A stretch of 64,000 bases of DNA from Eximiradius sp. GTDB lineage: Bacteria > Bacteroidota > Ignavibacteria > Kapaibacteriales > UBA2268. How positions within the stretch are numbered: position 1 is the first letter of the stretch; each line of letters begins with the position of its first letter. Location: contig CAKZLY010000015.1 of NCBI GenBank assembly GCA_937127445.1, positions 231,766 to 295,765 on the forward strand, in the 5' to 3' direction. Position numbers and translations under genes: made by a program. Under the pieces are notes generated by a model. It worked only from the letters and a program-made list of their open reading frames with translations, made no database searches and was not told where the DNA came from. Positions 58,886 to 64,000 of the stretch are shown in pieces.

Positions 58886-60043
58886 ATGTTTGAACATTTG
58901 ATGAGATTTGTAGAACAAATGGGATTTTGGTCAATTGGTTATCCCCAATTGATTATGTTTGCAATTAGTGGAATATTAATGTATCTGGCTATAGTAAAAG
59001 GATTTGAGCCTTTGCTACTATTACCAATATCATTTGGGGCAATACTTGCAAATTTACCTAATTCTGGTTTGCTTGTAGCGCCTGTAATTGAAATGATTAA
59101 TGGGGAACCAGTGTTTCACGAAGCAGGTGGGTTATATTATTGGATTTCGAAAGGCATAAAATTAGAGATATTTCCGCCGTTGATATTTTTAGGGATTGGA
59201 GCGATGACAGATTTTGGTCCGTTGCTATCTAATCCAAAAACTTTCTTGCTTGGGGCAGCGGCACAGCTTGGTGTATTTGCCGCATTTATTTTTGCAGTAG
59301 CACTTGGCTTTACATTCAAGGAAGCGGCTTCGATTGGTATTATAGGTGGTGCAGATGGACCGACTGCAATTTATTTGACATCGAAATTAGCACCGCATTT
59401 GTTGGGACCAATAGCTGTGGCAGCATATTCATATATGGCGTTAGTTCCGTTAATTCAGCCTCCGATAATGAAATTGCTAACAACAGATACAGAAAGAAAA
59501 GTAGTAATGGAACCACCTAAGAAAGTATCGAAACGTGTTAAAATTTTATTCCCAATAATCGTAATGGTTTTCAGTATTCTGGTAGTTCCACCGACAGCTC
59601 CACTTATTGCAATGCTAATGGGTGGGAATCTTTTAAGAGAAAGCGGCGTTGTAGAACGTCTTGCTAAAATGGCTTCTAACGAACTAATAAACATTGTAAC
59701 GTTTTTCTTAGGGACAGCTGTTGGGATTACAATGGCGGCAGAATCATTTTTAAGATTGCAGACAATTTTTATTATAATTTTGGGTGTAATTGCATTTGGA
59801 ATGTCAACGGTTGGTGGAGTGTTAATGGGGAAAATAATGTATAGATTAACTGGTGGAAAAGTAAATCCATTAATTGGTTCTGCTGGTGTATCGGCTGTGC
59901 CAATGGCAGCGAGAGTATCTCATAACGTTGGTCTTGAATACAACAAACACAACTATTTGCTAATGCACGCTATGGGACCAAATGTAGCAGGTGTTATTGG
60001 TTCTGCAATTGCAGCCGGCATTTTGTTAGCAATATTTAAATAA
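58886..60043 (+). CDS. Sodium ion-translocating decarboxylase beta subunit
   Basis: LIMFAISGILMYLAIVKGFEPLLLLPISFGAILANLP, FLGIGAMTDFGPLLSNPKTFLLGAAAQLGVFAAF, AASIGIIGGADGPTAIYLTSKLAPHLLGPIAVAAYSYMALVPLIQPP. Confidence 0.96.
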   Translation: MFEHLMRFVEQMGFWSIGYPQLIMFAISGILMYLAIVKGFEPLLLLPISFGAILANLPNSGLLVAPVIEMINGEPVFHEAGGLYYWISKGIKLEIFPPLIFLGIGAMTDFGPLLSNPKTFLLGAAAQLGVFAAFIFAVALGFTFKEAASIGIIGGADGPTAIYLTSKLAPHLLGPIAVAAYSYMALVPLIQPPIMKLLTTDTERKVVMEPPKKVSKRVKILFPIIVMVFSILVVPPTAPLIAMLMGGNLLRESGVVERLAKMASNELINIVTFFLGTAVGITMAAESFLRLQTIFIIILGVIAFGMSTVGGVLMGKIMYRLTGGKVNPLIGSAGVSAVPMAARVSHNVGLEYNKHNYLLMHAMGPNVAGVIGSAIAAGILLAIFK

Positions 60044-60069
60044 AGGTAAACATCATAAATTATTATTAA

Positions 60070-60097
60070 AGAGACGCTATAATGCGTCTCTTTTTTT
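60070..60097 (+). terminator. Intrinsic terminator after decarboxylase beta subunit
   Basis: AGAGACGC-TATAAT-GCGTCTCT followed by T run. Confidence 0.9.
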
Positions 60098-60635
60098 ATG
60101 AAGCTTGACAAAAAGAAAGGAATAAATTAAAAATATTATATAGTTTATCTTTTTATTGTTACCTACAAAAAATAGTCAGAAATAAATACAAGAAGAATAA
60201 ATACCTTTGCGGTATTGAACAATAATAGTCATAATAATGAATTTAAATAATTGTTATTCACAGTATATAGATTAATAACAATTTTGCAATTGATACTATC
60301 AATTATTACTGGTTTAGGATAATTTCGTCAAATTAGGCATTGATTAAATATTTATTAGATTTAGTCTTTTCACTATTTGGTTTACAGTAGAAACAATAAT
60401 TAAATATTTGAGAATATATTTTTGTAATCTGAAGTATTTAGAAATATTAATCAGTAAGTAATCGTATAAGTAAATTAATTGAAATACAAGCGTTATTCTA
60501 TTAAGTATTTCAATAAAAGAAATGTTTTTATGATTATACATACAATTGCTACAAATTAATATTGAGATGAAAAGTCACTTTCTCAACATTAAACATAATA
60601 GTCTATGCGCCATATTCAAATGTAAATTTATTAAT

Positions 60636-60669
60636 AAAAAAGCCCCGGAATTGCTCTCCGAGGCTTTTT
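60636..60669 (-). terminator. Terminator of the large T9SS/FN3 gene
   Basis: AAAAAGCCcCGG...CCGaGGCTTTTT inverted repeat immediately downstream of the stop codon on the minus strand. Confidence 0.8.
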
Positions 60670-60688
60670 ATTGTAAGGTTAAGTAGCG

Positions 60689-63600
60689 TTATTTGATTAC
60701 AACTACTTTCTGAGTTTGAGCGTAACCGTTAGATACAAGTCTCAACATATAAGTACCGTCAGCAAGGCGACCAGTAGCGTCCATAGTTGGAATGCTCATT
60801 GGCCAAGTGCCTTCTGAAAGGTTTAAGTTAGTAGCGAATACAACCTCACCCAAAGTATTGACAAGTTCTAAGCGGAAAGAAGCAGCTTCGTAAGCTTCGA
60901 TGTTGAAGTAGATGTTGTCAGAAGCAGGATTTGGAGAAACACTGCTTAGAGCAAATGGAGCGTCTAAGTAGCGAGTGTCGTTATTAAATTCACCTTCTTT
61001 GAGCGCTGTTTTACGGCTACGTGGGTTGTTAACTGTCGAAGTAGTGTTGTAGAGAATACCAGCAGATGTTTGATTGTATTCGAATACGTGGAATGCATAG
61101 TTAGTGTTGCGAGTAAGACCAGTAACATTTAAGGAATTACCGTTCCCTGCATAAACAATCTTAACACCTAATGTTTGATCAACAAAAGCAGCTGAAGCAA
61201 AGTTAGCGTTAGCAACACTTGCATAGTTGTGGTTTTGGGTCGGTGTCCAGTTCGGGAATGTAGTTGAGTTTTCAACAGCAGCAACGATTCTACCGTTTCC
61301 ATTACCATTAGCCCAGTTCATATTAATGTTTGTACGTCCCCAGCTGAGCCAGTTGATATTGCTTGCTTGAACAGTTGGAACAACAAGAGGTTGTTCAACA
61401 TTCAAAGTAGCAGCATTACTAATGACTGTTCCACAATTACCAACAACAACACGATAACGATTGCCATTCATTGATAGATCTACATTATTGAGGACTAATG
61501 TAGCACTATTAGCACCAACGATATTATTCCAAGGACCATTGTTAACAGAAACTTGCCACTGATATGATGTAGCATTTTGTGCAACAACAGAGAAAGTAGC
61601 ATTTTGACCTGCTAAAACAGTTACATCGGTTGGCTGCTGAGTAATTACGACCGCAGGAGTAACAACGATGACAAAGTTAGCGCTGTTTGTACAACCAAAA
61701 TTATCAGTGTATGTATATGTAATTGTATGGCTACCAACACCAGCAACAGATGGATTGAACATACCATTGGCAACACCTGCACCGGAGAATGTTCCACCAA
61801 TAGGAGAAGCTGTTAGTGCAAATGGATTGTCAAGAACACAAACTGGTTGATAAGTTGGGATAGTAATTTCTGGAAGAGGTTTAACTGAAATAGTAAATGT
61901 TCCAGTTGCTATACATCCAAGAGCTTGATAAGTGTAAGTAATAATGTGATTGCCTACACCTGCTTGAGCTGGATAGAATACACCATTAACAACTCCATTA
62001 CCAGTGTAAGTACCACCAGTAGGTGTAGCACCAGACAATGTAATAGGATTGGCATCAATACAAACGATCATATCAGCAGGAACGGTTACAACTGGAGTAG
62101 GAACAACTGTAATAGTAAACTGAGCAGAGTTAGTGCAGCCATTTGCGTCTGTATAAGTATAGGTGATTGTATGGTTACCAACGCCAGCAACAGCTGGATT
62201 AAACATATTATTGGAAACGCCTGTGCCACTGTAAACACCACCTGCTGGTGTTGCTACATTAAGTTGGAACGGAGAAGCAGATACACAAACTTCAAATCCG
62301 TTAACTGTAATTTCTGGCAATGGATTGACAGTAATTGTAAAGTAGTCTGAATTAGTGCAACCATTTGCATTTGTATAGCGATATTCAATTTCGTATTCGC
62401 CTGGATTCATATTTGAAGGATTAAATGTCGTAATTGCAACTCCATTCAAATAGTATGTGCCACCTACTGGCAATCCACCAGTAAGAGTGAACTGCGGAGA
62501 ATTAGCACAAACAAACATATCGTTTGGAGCTATAACATTTGGAAGCGGATTTACAGTAATTTCAAATTCGCAATAGTTATCACATCCGGTTTGTGAATTC
62601 TGATAAGCGTAAATGATTGTATGTACACCAACACCGGCTTCAGCTGGATCAAAGTTACCATTATCATCAACTCCTTCACCAAAGAAAATACCACCAACAG
62701 GAGTTGCACCTTGCAATTGATACAAATTAATTAAACCTGCATCAACGCAAACATCAAATGAATTTGGACAAGTAACTTCTGGAGCAGGATTAATATTAAT
62801 TGAAACTGTATGTGAACCAGTATTGCCATAAGCATCAGTGATATATGCTGTTACATCATAATTGCCATCAGTTTCCCAAATTGCAGTTAAACTATTCCCC
62901 CAATCATATGCTTCATCAGCATCTTCAGCATACCACTGAATGCTAACATTAGTTAGATTAACTGTAAATACATTTGGATTGAATTGGCAACCTGTTTCAG
63001 GACCCGTAACAACATTCAAAGGATAAGTGGTCACAGTACGAACGTTAGACCAAGCACTAGTATTATTGTTGTATATAGTTCGAACTTTATATTGGTAAGT
63101 TGTATTTGGATCGGCAGAGAAGCCAAAAGTAAATCCATTAGCGGTTGGGAATGCACCAACATCAACGATTTCGCCGTTAACATCTGCTTCAAAATAGTCA
63201 TATTGACTAGAAGCAAGAGTCCAATTAGCAAAAAATGAGTTTGTAGTAACATTTGTTGCGGCAATTGCAACAGGAGCAACTACACCAAGTAAGGTTTCTT
63301 TGCTGCGTGGGTTAAGTGATGCTTGATTAACATTGTAAACGGCTGGATTTGAACCGTTGTATTCGGTAACGTGGAAGTAGTAAGTTGTGCCGGGCGTAAG
63401 ACCAGTAACATCGACAGAACGAGCTGTTCCAGTTGTTCTACCGACAACATAAGCAGTTTTGCCTGCAGCAGTAACAGGTACTTTATTATTCCAGTTACCA
63501 TTTACTCCTGCATAAGCTGCAACGTTAGCATTTAATGCATTAAGAATTGCATTCCATTGGGCAGGATTAAGGCTCTCTACTGCAACCAAAAGCAAGCGAC

Positions 63601-64000
63601 CAACACCATTACCATTCAACCAAGTAACTTTCATAGAGTTAGGTGTAACTTGAGAGAAAGTAATGAACGAAGCTTGGTTTGGAGCACCTACAGTAGCCTG
63701 TTGAACGGTTGTGAATGACCATACTGATGACCATGGACCTTGTTCACTGCCACGCAATGCTCTTACTCGCCAGTAGTACGTTGTATTGTAGCTCAAACCA
63801 CTCAATGCTTGGGTTAAATTGCTTGTTGTACCACTGAATACTGTCGTACCAAATGTACTGCTTGTCGATACTTCTACCTGATACCCTGTTGCTGTTGCTA
63901 CTGCCTGCCATTCTAATGTCGGTGTCAATGTTACGTTTGTTGATCCATCTAATGGCATATATAATACTACTGCTGTCAATGGCTGCATCATCGTTGTGAA
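60689..64000 (-). CDS. Large modular secreted protein (FN3 domains, tandem about 75-aa repeats, T9SS sorting domain); N-terminus beyond window
   Basis: ORF open to window edge: codons upstream of ATG 63991 read FTT, matching the end of an FN3 repeat (compare WSFTT). C-terminal VSPNPASDNIYFNIEAYEAASFRLELVNTLGEVVFATNLNL...VVVIK sorting domain. Confidence 0.9.
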   Translation of the reverse strand, partial: FTTMMQPLTAVVLYMPLDGSTNVTLTPTLEWQAVATATGYQVEVSTSSTFGTTVFSGTTSNLTQALSGLSYNTTYYWRVRALRGSEQGPWSSVWSFTTVQQATVGAPNQASFITFSQVTPNSMKVTWLNGNGVGRLLLVAVESLNPAQWNAILNALNANVAAYAGVNGNWNNKVPVTAAGKTAYVVGRTTGTARSVDVTGLTPGTTYYFHVTEYNGSNPAVYNVNQASLNPRSKETLLGVVAPVAIAATNVTTNSFFANWTLASSQYDYFEADVNGEIVDVGAFPTANGFTFGFSADPNTTYQYKVRTIYNNNTSAWSNVRTVTTYPLNVVTGPETGCQFNPNVFTVNLTNVSIQWYAEDADEAYDWGNSLTAIWETDGNYDVTAYITDAYGNTGSHTVSININPAPEVTCPNSFDVCVDAGLINLYQLQGATPVGGIFFGEGVDDNGNFDPAEAGVGVHTIIYAYQNSQTGCDNYCEFEITVNPLPNVIAPNDMFVCANSPQFTLTGGLPVGGTYYLNGVAITTFNPSNMNPGEYEIEYRYTNANGCTNSDYFTITVNPLPEITVNGFEVCVSASPFQLNVATPAGGVYSGTGVSNNMFNPAVAGVGNHTITYTYTDANGCTNSAQFTITVVPTPVVTVPADMIVCIDANPITLSGATPTGGTYTGNGVVNGVFYPAQAGVGNHIITYTYQALGCIATGTFTISVKPLPEITIPTYQPVCVLDNPFALTASPIGGTFSGAGVANGMFNPSVAGVGSHTITYTYTDNFGCTNSANFVIVVTPAVVITQQPTDVTVLAGQNATFSVVAQNATSYQWQVSVNNGPWNNIVGANSATLVLNNVDLSMNGNRYRVVVGNCGTVISNAATLNVEQPLVVPTVQASNINWLSWGRTNINMNWANGNGNGRIVAAVENSTTFPNWTPTQNHNYASVANANFASAAFVDQTLGVKIVYAGNGNSLNVTGLTRNTNYAFHVFEYNQTSAGILYNTTSTVNNPRSRKTALKEGEFNNDTRYLDAPFALSSVSPNPASDNIYFNIEAYEAASFRLELVNTLGEVVFATNLNLSEGTWPMSIPTMDATGRLADGTYMLRLVSNGYAQTQKVVVIK
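61650..62800 (-). repeat. About five tandem repeats of about 75 aa (about 225 bp) within the large T9SS/FN3 protein
   Basis: Recurring [ILVM]CV-x-A-x-P-x-x-L...TP-x-GG-x-Y/F-x-G-x-GV-x-N-x-x-F-x-P...AGVG-x-HTI-x-Y-x-YT-x-x-x-GCTNSA-x-F-x-I-x-V-x-P-x-P. Confidence 0.85.

Noticed and set aside
60344-60541. 65-aa minus-strand ORF in the long intergenic gap
   Set aside because: AT-rich, Ile/Leu/Tyr-dominated translation typical of chance ORFs; no start context or motif.
61650-62800. Periodic repeats that could suggest a CRISPR-like or VNTR non-coding array
   Set aside because: Period of about 225 bp in frame with a protein; the repeats are protein modules, not short repeats with unique spacers.

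Overview
This 64 kb AT-rich window is a dense bacterial chromosomal segment. It looks like the Bacteroidota/Chlorobi (FCB) group, because it has several type IX secretion (T9SS) C-terminal sorting domains, a PorV-like protein, a PorU/C25-like protease, an LpxC-FabZ fusion and a TTTG-N20-TAnnTTTG promoter. Most genes are housekeeping or envelope genes: pyrG (partial), sir2, acpS, RNase H, adenine deaminase, sppA, proS, lpdA, a CTP protease, plsC, a TolC/MacAB-type efflux set, lpxA, lpxC-fabZ, an RSH gene, waaA, a TonB receptor, two ECF sigma factors, cinA, Na+-decarboxylase subunits and a partial giant FN3/T9SS protein. I saw no CRISPR array, transposase or phage module. The points most worth a second look are: (1) an ECF sigma factor overlapping an anti-sigma protein that appears to have a cytosolic domain, one inner-membrane helix, a long Ser/Asn linker and an outer-membrane-barrel-like C-terminus; (2) a fluoride riboswitch in front of crcB-DUF190 with a readable Shine-Dalgarno-sequestering switch (11-bp perfect inverted repeat); (3) an unlisted small ORF whose start codon is put out of frame by an A10 tract; (4) an SppA protease fused to an outer-membrane-barrel-like N-terminus; (5) an RSH protein with an intact hydrolase and a degraded synthetase; (6) an EF-hand-like loop at the C-terminus of a TonB receptor. 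All assignments were made by eye from the sequence, with no database search.
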